The notes under the pieces are model-generated. The model ran no database searches, had not been told where the DNA came from, and was given only the letters and a program-made list of their open reading frames with translations. From Stanieria cyanosphaera PCC 7437 (GTDB lineage: Bacteria > Cyanobacteriota > Cyanobacteriia > Cyanobacteriales > Xenococcaceae), in the NCBI RefSeq assembly GCF_000317575.1, contig NC_019748.1, positions 3,058,501 through 3,122,500 on the forward strand: a DNA stretch of 64,000 nt, given 5' to 3'. How positions within the stretch are numbered: position 1 is the stretch's first letter; the number at the start of each line of letters is the position of its first letter. Below are positions 36,815 through 45,670 of this stretch, one piece after another. The translations under genes were made by a program, and so were the position numbers.

Positions 36815-37180
36815 ATTCCTGAGCAACTAAACCTGACAGTTAGCTTAAGAGGCACTCGCGAAGTCAGGAAAAACTATCAAATATTTCGTCTGGCTGGATT
36901 ACTTGATGCCTTTTCTGAGCCTACTTTCCGTAAGGTAATCGGTAATTTTATCGACGAAGGACCTTATCATGCAATTCTCGTTCTCTCTCAAATTGATTTT
37001 ATTGACAGTTCGGGATTGGGAGCTTTGGTACAGCTAGTCAAGAAGGCACAAACTGCGGGCGGAAGTTTACAAATAGTTACCAACGCGAGGGTAACTCAAA
37101 CAGTTAAACTAGTTCGTCTAGAGAAATTTCTTTCTCTTCAGCCTTCTGTTGAAGCTGCTATTGAAAATATAGAAAAATAG
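36815..37180 (+). CDS. STAS-domain anti-sigma-factor antagonist, ATT start
   Basis: 121-aa protein. The STAS core runs from about residue 30, with the phosphorylation-loop motif IDFIDSSGLGALVQLV (the Ser of DSSG being the usual phosphorylated residue) and RLEKFLSLQPSVEAA at the end. By family it binds an anti-sigma or serine-kinase partner. There is no ATG, GTG or TTG between the upstream in-frame TGA (36782) and the domain core. The ATT at 36815 has a near-ideal Shine-Dalgarno (GAGGAGGAA) at the right distance, so ATT initiation is inferred; CTG at 36833 is the alternative. mrnC follows after 14 nt. Confidence 0.8.
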   Translation: MPEQLNLTVSLRGTREVRKNYQIFRLAGLLDAFSEPTFRKVIGNFIDEGPYHAILVLSQIDFIDSSGLGALVQLVKKAQTAGGSLQIVTNARVTQTVKLVRLEKFLSLQPSVEAAIENIEK

Positions 37181-37194
37181 CGTCAGTAATAGGC

Positions 37195-37677
37195 GTGAGT
37201 TTACCAAAACCAGATCGAGATCAACCAGAATTAACAACTTCGGCTTCTGTTCAAGCAGAAGCTAGTTTATTGTTTAATCAAATGACAACTTCTCTTGTTT
37301 CTCAAGTAGAAAGTTTGTCACCTATTGCTTTAGCCTATATTGGGGATGCAGTTTATGAACTATACGTTCGTACTTGCTACCTCATACCGCCGAAACGGCT
37401 TGCAGACTATCATAATCAAGTTGTTGCTCAAGTAAGAGCCGAAAGTCAGGCGGATTATCTCCAATTGCTTCAACCTTATCTGACTTTCTCAGAACAGGAA
37501 ATTGTACGTCGTGGCAGAAATGCAGTTGACAAGAAACCACGACGTATATCTGCCCAAATATATCAACAAGCTACCAGTTTTGAAACTTTGCTGGGCTATC
37601 TCTATCTAACCAATCCTCAACGTTTAGATGAACTATTAGCCAAATTGAAGATTAATTCTTCAAAATTGCTAACTTAA
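37195..37677 (+). CDS. mrnC: Mini-ribonuclease III
   Basis: 160 aa. RNase III catalytic domain without a dsRNA-binding domain: LSPIALAYIGDAVYELYVRTC contains the conserved acidic Asp, and RRGRNAVDKKPRR with TSFETLLGYLYLT holds the second acidic region. It matures 23S rRNA ends in bacteria studied. GTG start at 37195, 14 nt after the STAS stop; an internal ATG 30 codons in would cut into the N-terminal extension only. rlmB follows, so a ribosomal RNA theme links the two. Confidence 0.92.
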   Translation: MSLPKPDRDQPELTTSASVQAEASLLFNQMTTSLVSQVESLSPIALAYIGDAVYELYVRTCYLIPPKRLADYHNQVVAQVRAESQADYLQLLQPYLTFSEQEIVRRGRNAVDKKPRRISAQIYQQATSFETLLGYLYLTNPQRLDELLAKLKINSSKLLT

Positions 37678-37739
37678 ACAAAATTAATTAAGTTATTGTA
37701 ATTTTTAATTAAAATTAATACTTTTCAACTTTATGATTC

Positions 37740-38624
37740 ATGAGCGAGAAACCTTTTACTAAACGCGATAGAATTCCCAAGCATTTGAACCAAACGAAAT
37801 CTCAGCCTCAAGAGCGAAAACTTAAGCCTCAATCATCTCGTAAAAGCGACCAAATTGAATTTAGCCCAAAACCAGAACAAGAAGATTCTGAGTTAGTTTA
37901 TGGTCGTCATTCAGTTTTAGCAATCTTGAAAAGTGAGCGTGATATTGCTCGGATTTGGGTTACTGCTAAATTAAGACAAATTCCTCAATTTTATTCTCTT
38001 CTTCAAGAAGCTAAAGCTAATGGAGCAGTCATTGACGAAGTAGAAATGCGTCGTTTAGATTTATTAACTCAGGGAGGCAATCACCAAGGGATAGCAGTTC
38101 AAATTGCTCCTTATTCTTATTGGGAGTTAGAAGATTTACTTCAACACGCAAAAACTACCACTACAGAACCAGTAATTATTATTGCAGATGGCATAAATGA
38201 TCCCCATAATTTAGGTGCAATTATTCGTACTGCTGAAGCAATGGGTGTACAAGGTTTAGTTATACCTCAAAGACGAGCGGTAGGAGTTACCTCTACAGTG
38301 ATGAAGGTAGCAGCAGGTGCTTTGGCAAATTTTCCTGTTGCTAGAGTAGTCAATTTAAATCAAGCTTTAGACAAATTAAAAGAAGCGGGGTTTTGGCTTT
38401 ATGGCACTACCTCTGAAAGTAGTAAACTGTTACACACAATTAATTTTCGAGGAGCGATAGGATTAGTAGTAGGTTCAGAAGGGAAAGGATTAAGTCCTTT
38501 GATTCAACGTAATTGTGATGAATTGGTAGCTATTCCTTTATCAGGAGAAACTCCTAGTCTTAATGCTTCGGTTGCAGCAGCTATTGCTATTTACGAAATT
38601 TGTCGTCAGAGATTTTCTAATTAG
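37740..38624 (+). CDS. rlmB: 23S rRNA 2'-O-ribose methyltransferase (RlmB/TrmH family)
   Basis: 294-aa SPOUT methyltransferase. A basic, disordered N-terminal tail of about 45 residues, an L30e-like substrate domain ([11 protein letters not shown]), then the knotted catalytic domain: [21 protein letters not shown] (motif 1), [12 protein letters not shown] (motif 2), and [22 protein letters not shown] (motif 3). Methylates the ribose of a 23S rRNA guanosine; a TrmH target is possible but less likely. 62 nt after mrnC. Confidence 0.92.
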   Translation: MSEKPFTKRDRIPKHLNQTKSQPQERKLKPQSSRKSDQIEFSPKPEQEDSELVYGRHSVLAILKSERDIARIWVTAKLRQIPQFYSLLQEAKANGAVIDEVEMRRLDLLTQGGNHQGIAVQIAPYSYWELEDLLQHAKTTTTEPVIIIADGINDPHNLGAIIRTAEAMGVQGLVIPQRRAVGVTSTVMKVAAGALANFPVARVVNLNQALDKLKEAGFWLYGTTSESSKLLHTINFRGAIGLVVGSEGKGLSPLIQRNCDELVAIPLSGETPSLNASVAAAIAIYEICRQRFSN

Positions 38625-38777
38625 ACTTAATTATTCTTACTACCAATCAACAGTGATCAGAGTTACAATCGGGCTGTTATAAATAAACAAAAAGTTTTGT
38701 AACTTAATATAAAGATTTAAGACACATCTGTAACAATCAACCAATTAAATTACGGTAATAGATAGAGGAAATTTAAA

Positions 38778-39062
38778 ATGCTCAAAGAAATTTTAACTAA
38801 AGTTCTCGATAGCGTAGGTAAAGCTTATTGGGTTGAAATAACCACTGATACTCCTGCTTGCATTTATTATTTTGGTCCTTTTTTGACTGCTAGGGAAGCT
38901 CAAATTGCCCAAGGTGGTTATGTAGAAGATTTAAAAGGAGAAGGCGCACAAGGAATTTCTTTGACTATCAAACGCTGTCAACCAAGTGAATTGACAATTT
39001 TTGATGAGTTGGATGAACCTGTGGATTTTAAGCCTGTTCCTGCTTTCGGTAAATCTTACTGA
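38778..39062 (+). CDS. DUF1816 domain protein
   Basis: 94-aa small soluble cyanobacterial protein; the AYWVEITTDTPACIYYFGPF and TAREAQIAQGGYVEDL blocks are characteristic of DUF1816. The family is small, sometimes linked to phycobilisome linker-like folds; function unknown. Shine-Dalgarno (GAGGAAA) is 9 nt before the ATG. Converges on the alpha/beta hydrolase gene 14 nt beyond. Confidence 0.85.
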   Translation: MLKEILTKVLDSVGKAYWVEITTDTPACIYYFGPFLTAREAQIAQGGYVEDLKGEGAQGISLTIKRCQPSELTIFDELDEPVDFKPVPAFGKSY

Positions 39063-39076
39063 TATTTAACTAATAG

Positions 39077-39901
39077 CTAGTTTTTTTCCATAACTGTTTC
39101 GGGATAATCATTTAACCATTGCTCGATCTCTGCTTGGACTAAGTTAGGAATTTCCCAAGGAAATAAATGAGCGGTATTAGGAAAACATCGCCATTGACAA
39201 CAACTTAGTGTGTTAGCAGTTTCTTGGCTAGAAATAGCGGTAATATGCCGATCTTCTGCGCCAGCTAAAGCTAAACAAGAGAGATCGAGTAATGGAAGCT
39301 CTTGAAGTCGATTGTATCCTTGATTAATCGCTTGAGATAATGATTGATGAGCAGCAGTGGAAGTTTTAAAATAAGCAGGAACACCTTCTTTAGCTAAATA
39401 TTGATAAGCTTGAGCAGTGTGTTGAGCTAGAAGATAACGAAACAAAGAGTGTTTACCAAAAGTATCTATATTCCATTGCCATCCAGGTTTTAAGTAATTA
39501 ACGATCCCCGCAACTCCTGTATACAATAAATCTTGCCAAGTAATAGGAGGATGATTACTACGAGGGCGGGCAGCCGAAGCAATTAAAATTAATCCTGTAA
39601 ATTTTTGTGGTAATCTGAGGGCTAATTCTAACGCTAAAATACCTCCTAACGACCAGCCTAAAAGCAAACAACGTTCAATTTTTAACCTTTCTAAAAGCTC
39701 TTCAAGATCGTCAAGATGATCTTCCATTTTAAATTTATTGGTTGCTCTACTGTTTCCGTATCCTCGTAGATCTGGGGCAATGGTTTGGTATTTTTGCGAG
39801 AGAAATTTAGTAAATACCGACATACTTTGACCTGAACCAGGATGACCATGTAAACATAGAATTGGAAATCCTGTTCCTTGAATTTCAACGTGTAATTTCA
39901 T
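39077..39901 (-). CDS. Alpha/beta-fold hydrolase
   Basis: 274 aa. Oxyanion-hole HGHPGSGQS, nucleophile elbow GWSLGG (Ser about residue 98), acid in AGAEDRHI, and His in NTAHLFPWE complete the triad. Resembles BioH/MetX-type esterases in pattern, but the substrate cannot be read from sequence. No signal peptide. A hairpin lies just upstream of its start. Confidence 0.88.
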   Translation of the reverse strand: MKLHVEIQGTGFPILCLHGHPGSGQSMSVFTKFLSQKYQTIAPDLRGYGNSRATNKFKMEDHLDDLEELLERLKIERCLLLGWSLGGILALELALRLPQKFTGLILIASAARPRSNHPPITWQDLLYTGVAGIVNYLKPGWQWNIDTFGKHSLFRYLLAQHTAQAYQYLAKEGVPAYFKTSTAAHQSLSQAINQGYNRLQELPLLDLSCLALAGAEDRHITAISSQETANTLSCCQWRCFPNTAHLFPWEIPNLVQAEIEQWLNDYPETVMEKN

Positions 39902-39926
39902 TTTATTTTTAGTTTAATTAAAAGCG

Positions 39927-39945
39927 GTCTCAGCAAAGCTGAGGC
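39927..39945 (-). repeat. Perfect small hairpin between fimT and the hydrolase gene
   Basis: GTCTCAGC-AAA-GCTGAGGC: 8-bp stem with one wobble, 3-nt loop. On the minus strand it is followed by ACCGCTTTTAATT, so it may end the pilin transcript, or it may be a dispersed repeat: a related element (ATCTCAACAAAGCTGAGAT) occurs at 40531-40549. Confidence 0.4.
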
Positions 39946-39998
39946 ACTACGCGATCGCCTTAGACTTCTTAGACTTTTGAAAATAGGGTAATCAGTAA

Positions 39999-40577
39999 CT
40001 AATTAGTTTCACAATTAGTCCAACTAACTGAACTAGAGACATCTCCTGTATAATTTCCACTTCTAATAATTCCTAGTCCCAGAGAAATAGCCAAACATTG
40101 TTTAGTAGAATTATTTTGATTATGATAAACAACAATTGTACCAGCACTATTAGTATTACCTCGAGGCGAAAAAGTAATTACTGGTGTGGTGTAATTGGTT
40201 TTAATTTCTACTCCAGTTGGTAAAGAGCGATCGCTCAATAAACAGCCTTCATAACTACCATAAACATCAGGAGTTTTAACTTTGATTGTACGATTTGTTG
40301 TATCAATTTGAATTCGGCAACGTTTGCCTCGACGAATAGCTTGTCTTTGTGCCTCTTTAATTGCACCTTTAACTGTTTCAAAACCTTCTTTAACCTGAGA
40401 TTGATAATATAAACCGACAAAATTAGGAATTGCGATCGCAGCTAAAATACCAATTATAATTACTACTACCAAAATTTCAATCAAACTATAACCGCGATCA
40501 CGCAAAGCAGGTGTAAACACAATACGCAGTATCTCAACAAAGCTGAGATTGCTTCTGTTTGTATTGTATGATCTCAT
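39999..40577 (-). CDS. Type IV pilin-like protein (GspH/FimT class)
   Basis: 192-aa prepilin. Cleavage motif RDRG/YSLIEILVVVIIIGILAAIAIPNF with G29/Y30 and Glu at +5, then a hydrophobic helix and a FimT-type globular domain with several Cys. Ends the minor-pilin group. The 29-residue pre-sequence is unusually long; a GTG at 40520 would give a normal leader of about 10 residues (FTPALRDRG) and leave a palindromic element upstream. No good Shine-Dalgarno supports either start. Confidence 0.85.
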   Translation of the reverse strand: MRSYNTNRSNLSFVEILRIVFTPALRDRGYSLIEILVVVIIIGILAAIAIPNFVGLYYQSQVKEGFETVKGAIKEAQRQAIRRGKRCRIQIDTTNRTIKVKTPDVYGSYEGCLLSDRSLPTGVEIKTNYTTPVITFSPRGNTNSAGTIVVYHNQNNSTKQCLAISLGLGIIRSGNYTGDVSSSVSWTNCETN

Positions 40578-40760
40578 AAAAAATTAGGTAAACTTGCTTT
40601 GATTCTCTTAACAGTTCCAATAGTTTAGCCGTACAAAGAACTTACGACCACCTATTTTAAAATTAAATCAATGTATAAAAACAGTAGGAGGAGGTAAAAA
40701 GACACAGAAATGAACAAATTATAAATTATATAGCGAGGCAAAACGCCTAAGTCAGAATAA

Positions 40761-41996
40761 TTATTCAACAGTAACTACCAATACTTGATCTTGCCAGTCA
40801 AACCCAGGATGAGTTGTATCAGTTTGCCCGATTTCAAAAGCTATAATATATTGGTTTTTAGGCAAAGTAATTTTGTTATTTTGAATATAGTTGTTAGTTT
40901 GTAGTATATTTCCAATATTTTGATATCGGTTGGGATTGGCAGTCGGATTCCAAGCAGTATTAGAAGGAGCATTGCTACCATCTCCTAGGGTTAATACTCT
41001 GGTAGAATCATTTGAAAGTACAGGATTGCTATTATTTTGTTGTTCTGGTAAAAATTTGTCTGATAAAGTTGTAGAAGGAGTAACCTCTATATAAAACTCT
41101 TCGCTAGTTGTAAAAACCAAGTTACCATTTGTATCTGGAGTTGTAGTTATTTCTGGGTTACCAGTGCTTGTCTGTCTAAATTTTATTGTCATGTTACAAG
41201 GATCACCAGCAGGATTACAACCCATAGCACTTGCCAGATTTCTAACTTTATATGTTTTCGAGGTACCGCCGGGATTGAGAGGATTAGTAGTAAGAGAACC
41301 AAAAGAGTTGTTAGAACTTGCACCAGTTAAATTTTCTGCTTGCGCTCTAGCATAAACTTGAGTATTAGCTTGATATTGTTCGTCACTGTCTCCAAATACA
41401 CCACTAAGATAAACCTGAGCAGTTTTCTTATTATTATTAACGCAAGCAGCAAAACCAGTACCACTAATAGCTGTACCCGTACAAGGTGAAGGAGTGATAG
41501 TTTGATCGTCAACACGATCAACCAAAGGTTGATTTACCCAAGTACCATTAGTATAATTACCATTATTGTCTAGTGGTGGCCCGTAGCGATAGATGACTTT
41601 AGGACCGAGCCATTTATCATCAGGTTTCGATCTGACATAATAAATTACTCTATTATCTGTATTGGCTTGTCCCATATTAGGTAAATCCAATGCTAATATA
41701 GCTTGACCACTAGTAGGTATAGTTAAACCAGCAGGAACATTTGTTGTTGGATTTGTTTCAATTGCTTCAGCTTTTTTGACTTCATCAGAAATGAATTCAA
41801 GAGCGCGGTTAACTTCCGTTCTGCTTCCTGCCTGGGCTGAAGAGGTTTTATTTCCTTGTAGCATATTTATTAAACCCCAGCCAGCAGCACCTATAACCAC
41901 AAAAGAAATGGATGCACCAAGAAGTATTTCTGGCAAAGTATAACCAGTAGATTTTTTATGTTTATTTTTTAGTTTAATAGGTAAGTTAACGTGCAT
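40761..41996 (-). CDS. PilW-like minor pilin
   Basis: 411 aa with prepilin motif KKSTG/YTLPEILLGASISFVVIG (G18/Y19, Glu at +5). The long C-terminal domain is Asn/Thr/Pro-rich with two Cys pairs, expected outside the membrane. Similar proteins occur in cyanobacterial hps/minor-pilin operons. It precedes the FimT gene by 183 nt on the same strand. Role in pilus priming or DNA/surface contact is inferred. Confidence 0.82.
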   Translation of the reverse strand: MHVNLPIKLKNKHKKSTGYTLPEILLGASISFVVIGAAGWGLINMLQGNKTSSAQAGSRTEVNRALEFISDEVKKAEAIETNPTTNVPAGLTIPTSGQAILALDLPNMGQANTDNRVIYYVRSKPDDKWLGPKVIYRYGPPLDNNGNYTNGTWVNQPLVDRVDDQTITPSPCTGTAISGTGFAACVNNNKKTAQVYLSGVFGDSDEQYQANTQVYARAQAENLTGASSNNSFGSLTTNPLNPGGTSKTYKVRNLASAMGCNPAGDPCNMTIKFRQTSTGNPEITTTPDTNGNLVFTTSEEFYIEVTPSTTLSDKFLPEQQNNSNPVLSNDSTRVLTLGDGSNAPSNTAWNPTANPNRYQNIGNILQTNNYIQNNKITLPKNQYIIAFEIGQTDTTHPGFDWQDQVLVVTVE

Positions 41997-42430
41997 AGTA
42001 CTAATTAGATTGATTTGATTTTATTTTTAGTAAGATGATTATTTTAATTAGCCAATAAAATGTTTTAGTTTAGTTTTATGATTAATTATTATGATATTTT
42101 AATGAAATTAGTTTTACTAATAATCAAACAATGACTATAAAGATATTTCTTTTATAACAATTATTTTGTTTTACGTTAACTAGAGTAAATACGGATAATA
42201 ATTAGATAAAAAATAAAAATTTAATAAATAAAATTTAATTAGTTCGATTGAAATTAGTGAGATTTTACGAATTATTCATAATAATTATTTTTTTTATTTT
42301 TGACAGTCAAAATTTAGATATTTACCGCAGTTAAATTTAATAAAATATACTAAGTTTGATAAATTTAATTGTTAGCTCAGACTTTAGTTATAGATAATTA
42401 GTATATTTTTTTATTATCGTTATTAGTTAA
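41997..42430. other. AT-rich intergenic region within the pilin cluster
   Basis: 434 bases of about 80 percent AT between two minus-strand pilin genes. No coding frame or clear hairpin seen; may hold a separate promoter for the pilW-fimT pair. Confidence 0.5.
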
Positions 42431-42937
42431 TTAGTCAGATGTAGTGCATGAATTGGCATTAAGTGTCGTACTGATATCGCCTGTATAATCGCCAGTTCTA
42501 AGCGAACCTAACCCATCACTTACTACGACACATTTTTTTTCATTACTCGAAGAATTATAAACTACTATTGTTTTGCCAGGACTAACAATACCTTTGTGGG
42601 TAAAAGAAATAATATTAGTATTGCCATCATTAGCTGTTATTAAAACTTGATTGTTTAAAGTACGAGTACTGAGTAAACAGTTATTAGTAGAAGAAAAAGT
42701 TTTTGCAGTAGTATCAATCGTGACTGTACAATTTTTTCCTCTTCTAATTGCTTGTCTTTGAGCCTCTTTTAATGCTCCTTCTACTAGTCGTTGAGCTTCT
42801 TTAACTCGATTTTGATTGAGTAACCCTAAAAAATTAGGAGCCATAATTGCAGCTAAAATACCGACAAGAATTATTGCAACGAGCATTTCTGTCAGTGTAA
42901 AACCTTGTTCTTTATTTTGGACATTGTACCGCTGCAT
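42431..42937 (-). CDS. Type IV pilin-like protein (FimT class), second copy
   Basis: 168-aa prepilin with cleavage EQG/FTLTEMLVAIILVGILAAIMAPNF (G12/F13, Glu at +5). Globular part resembles the FimT gene at 39999-40577: both have KEAQRLVEGALKEAQRQAIRRGK-like helices (EAQRQAIRRGK shared exactly) and end with a GDxS/T-rich Cys region, so they are recent paralogs. Overlaps the upstream pilV stop by 26 nt. Confidence 0.88.
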   Translation of the reverse strand: MQRYNVQNKEQGFTLTEMLVAIILVGILAAIMAPNFLGLLNQNRVKEAQRLVEGALKEAQRQAIRRGKNCTVTIDTTAKTFSSTNNCLLSTRTLNNQVLITANDGNTNIISFTHKGIVSPGKTIVVYNSSSNEKKCVVVSDGLGSLRTGDYTGDISTTLNANSCTTSD

Positions 42938-43490
42938 TAGGAATTACCTCAATATAATCTGTTGCTATAGCATCTCCAACTAATTTAGTTCCATTCCACT
43001 CCTTGACTTCATACTTAATTCTCAAAACTTTATAAGGAGAAGAAGAACTTGGAGTAGGTGTACGAGTTAATCTATAGGTTTTACCTTCATCGCCTAATAA
43101 TTTTTTATCAGCAGGGACACTTGGCAGACTATCTTCCAACGCTTTAGCATAACCATCTGCAGAACCAGTTGCACTACATTTGCTATAATCAACCGTTAAA
43201 TTTTTAGCTGTTAATTGAATTTGTTCAGTATCTTCTTGGATTAATTGATTAGCTCTTTGTTGTTCTTGTGCTTTAACTCGCAGCATGGTTGCTAATACTA
43301 AAGCTTGCATTGATCCTACGACAAAAAATGTAGCAATCAGCATTGCAACTAATACTTCGATTAGAGAAAAACCTGCCTCTGATTTTGATTTTTTCTTAGA
43401 AATTGTCTTGTTGATTCTGAATGAAGCAGAATAAAAAGAAGAACTTAAGAATCCAAAGGTAGTTTGAGGTGATTTTTTAAGTATTAACAT
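42912..43490 (-). CDS. PilV-like type IV pilus protein
   Basis: 192 aa. A 40-residue basic pre-sequence, then cleavage motif SEAG/FSLIEVLVAMLIATFFVVGSM with Glu at +5. The short globular domain contains a Cys pair. Start taken at the ATG 43490, 2 nt after the upstream stop and with AGG 11 nt ahead; an in-frame TTG at 43517 is less likely. Member of the minor-pilin operon. Confidence 0.85.
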   Translation of the reverse strand: MLILKKSPQTTFGFLSSSFYSASFRINKTISKKKSKSEAGFSLIEVLVAMLIATFFVVGSMQALVLATMLRVKAQEQQRANQLIQEDTEQIQLTAKNLTVDYSKCSATGSADGYAKALEDSLPSVPADKKLLGDEGKTYRLTRTPTPSSSSPYKVLRIKYEVKEWNGTKLVGDAIATDYIEVIPNAAVQCPK

Positions 43491-43492
43491 AA

Positions 43493-45016
43493 TTAATTTA
43501 CCTGCTGAGTTTCCCAACGCGAAGGAATATCAATTATGGGATCGACTACTCTGGCATTAGCACTAACTAAATCATCTTTAATATAGGTGTAGCTGTAATA
43601 TTGTGCTGAAACTAGTGCTTTATCTGTAGGGTCATCTGGACTAATATTGACAGCAGTGGTCAAACCAAAATCACCATCCCAATCTTTGACCCAAACAGCA
43701 CCTTTAATAGTTACAGTAGGGTTGTTTCCACTTGGTATCGTTACTGTGGCATTAGGCGCATGAATTAAAGCTGCAATATTAATCGGATCATTACCTTCAA
43801 ATCTGATACTAGTCGTAGCAGCAGTGCCATAAATTTCTAAGTTATAAGATTTATTATTATTTCCTGATCGAACATTTAAATCGGCATTTCTTTCTTGTGG
43901 TCCTGTACCATCAGGATCAGGTTGTCCTCTAAGAGTTATATTGCCATTAACATATAGTAAAACCTTACTACCTGCAACAATATTTATATCTTCACCATCA
44001 AGATCGATATTGCCATTGATTACATAATTATAGTAGACACTACCGTCTGGCCGAGTTTCTGGATTATCTCCAGGACGAGGTAAAGTAATATCACTATCAA
44101 GATTGCTACTAATATTATTAACAACACCAGGAAGTGGTTTATATTGTGGTTGTAAAGGAGTCAAATTTACTGATTTTTCTTTATTAGTTGCCCAATCTTG
44201 AAGATTTGCTGTAGTTGGGATTGTGTTTGTGCTGGCACAGTTTGCATCAGTTAAAATAATATTTCCATTAACTGTGAGCTTGCTTACATCTGTTACTGAA
44301 GCATCTACTGTACCACCAGGAGTGCCAGTGATCCACAAAGCGGGGTTAAAGCGATTAAAATTACCTTCTAATTGAACTATTTCTCCATTAGGAGTAGGAA
44401 TTCCTGGCTGAATCGGTAAATCTACTCTAATTTGAGTAACTGCTGCTAGTGCGTCGTTGATTAAACTAGTATTACTTTGATTAACTCTGCCTTCTACTAT
44501 TAATGTGCCAAATGGTTGAGCAGTGTATGCACCTCCAGAGTAGTTACTAGTATAGGTATAACTAATTAACCTATATTGATATTCATTAAAGTCGACATTG
44601 TTATTTCCATTCGCATCAACATATTGCCAACCTCTAGTAGCCATTGCTGCTACGGTTGTATCTCCATCAGTAGGACAAGAAGCTGTAATATTAGGAATAT
44701 TAGCTGCTTGTTTCCAGCTTATACCAGCAGTATCACTGCAATTTTCATCTGTCCATGTGCCATTACAAGCGTTATAAACAGCAATAACTTTATATTTATC
44801 AATTAACTCTCTATATCTAGCAACGCCCAATTCTGCTGCTGCTAAGGCTTTTGATGTCGCTCTTTGACTAACAGCAGTTATTTGTTCATCACTCGACTGG
44901 AAAATACTAATTGTCCCTACCAAAGTCATAATTAATCCCAAAGCGATGACGGCAGGAATAACAAAACCCTGATGTTTAGACTGACGTAATACAAGAGTTT
45001 TGAATAAAAGATTCAT
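43493..45016 (-). CDS. HpsA/PilX-like minor pilin
   Basis: 507 aa. Prepilin-like KHQG/FVIPAVIALGLIMTLVGTISI, but with Ala instead of Glu at +5, as in GspK/PilX-type tip subunits. Downstream ALAAAELGVARYRELID resembles PilX/HpsA. The C-terminal half has Gly/Asn-rich repeats and polysaccharide-associated HpsA-like character; the hormogonium HpsA is much longer, so the orthology is tentative. First gene of the minor-pilin operon; a CRP-type palindrome lies 76 nt upstream. Confidence 0.75.
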   Translation of the reverse strand: MNLLFKTLVLRQSKHQGFVIPAVIALGLIMTLVGTISIFQSSDEQITAVSQRATSKALAAAELGVARYRELIDKYKVIAVYNACNGTWTDENCSDTAGISWKQAANIPNITASCPTDGDTTVAAMATRGWQYVDANGNNNVDFNEYQYRLISYTYTSNYSGGAYTAQPFGTLIVEGRVNQSNTSLINDALAAVTQIRVDLPIQPGIPTPNGEIVQLEGNFNRFNPALWITGTPGGTVDASVTDVSKLTVNGNIILTDANCASTNTIPTTANLQDWATNKEKSVNLTPLQPQYKPLPGVVNNISSNLDSDITLPRPGDNPETRPDGSVYYNYVINGNIDLDGEDINIVAGSKVLLYVNGNITLRGQPDPDGTGPQERNADLNVRSGNNNKSYNLEIYGTAATTSIRFEGNDPINIAALIHAPNATVTIPSGNNPTVTIKGAVWVKDWDGDFGLTTAVNISPDDPTDKALVSAQYYSYTYIKDDLVSANARVVDPIIDIPSRWETQQVN

Positions 45017-45092
45017 ATATATATAGTCAAAATAAGCACAGTCTTTGTTGATAACAATATGATGTAGTCTTGCTTAATTGACTTTAATTCAG

Positions 45093-45108
45093 TGTGATCT
45101 CGATCACT
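45093..45108 (-). promoter_or_regulatory. CRP-type palindrome upstream of the pilin operon
   Basis: TGTGATCTCGATCACT matches TGTGA-N6-TCACA in all but the last base; inner arms GTGATC/GATCAC are perfect. It lies 76 nt upstream of the HpsA-like ATG on the minus strand. SyCRP1 of Synechocystis recognises this sequence type and is known to affect pili and motility. Confidence 0.6.
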
Positions 45109-45203
45109 AATTATAATAATTTTTGTTATTAATTTTTAATTAAATAAATTTAAGTTATCTTAGAGCTTGATTAATGAGTTAAAAAATAAACAATCTTAAC
45201 ATT

Positions 45204-45235
45204 CGCATTTTTCTTAGGATGCGGTCTTTTTTTTT
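45204..45235 (+). terminator. Terminator-like hairpin with no rightward gene
   Basis: CGCAT (45204-45208) / ATGCG (45219-45223) followed by GTC and nine T. Genes on both sides are on the minus strand, so this would end an unannotated plus-strand transcript in the 301-base gap 45017-45317. The gap also has two HIP1 octamers. Confidence 0.45.
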
Positions 45236-45317
45236 AGTTCAAGGTAGAAATCTTAAAGCGATCGCTCATTAATCTAACTTCAAAAGCGATCGCTCTAAAA
45301 TAAATAATCTTTTCAAT

Positions 45318-45554
45318 TTAAAATTTATTAAGATTAATGCCTGCTTCTTTTGCCATTGCATCGATGCCTTTTTTCTCAAGGGTTTTGATTGCCTTGGTAG
45401 ACATACGTAATTTCACCCAACGATTACCTTCTGGCCACCATACTCTTTTGGTTTGTAGATTAGCGTGCTGTAATCTTTTAGTACGACGATGAGAGTGAGA
45501 TACAGCAAAAGCATTGTTGGCTTTTTTATCTGTTAATTGACATCTGCGAGACAC
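45318..45554 (-). CDS. rpmB: 50S ribosomal protein L28
   Basis: 78 aa, complete L28: [26 protein letters not shown] and [13 protein letters not shown]-type C-terminus. No zinc-binding CxxC pair, as usual in cyanobacteria. GTG start at 45554 with a perfect Shine-Dalgarno (AGGAGG) 7 nt upstream. Single gene. Confidence 0.97.
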   Translation of the reverse strand: MSRRCQLTDKKANNAFAVSHSHRRTKRLQHANLQTKRVWWPEGNRWVKLRMSTKAIKTLEKKGIDAMAKEAGINLNKF

Positions 45555-45670
45555 AGTTTTCCTCCTATTTTATCACACAATCTCTTATTATATCTTATAA
45601 AAGACTAAATTTATCATAAAAACTGTTTGTAATTACAAATAAATTGTCTTGGTGAGCAACAGGAAAATTT

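Noticed and set aside
36559-36855. 98-codon minus-strand frame
   Set aside because: Overlaps the STAS gene start, runs through the terminator hairpin and has no family features.
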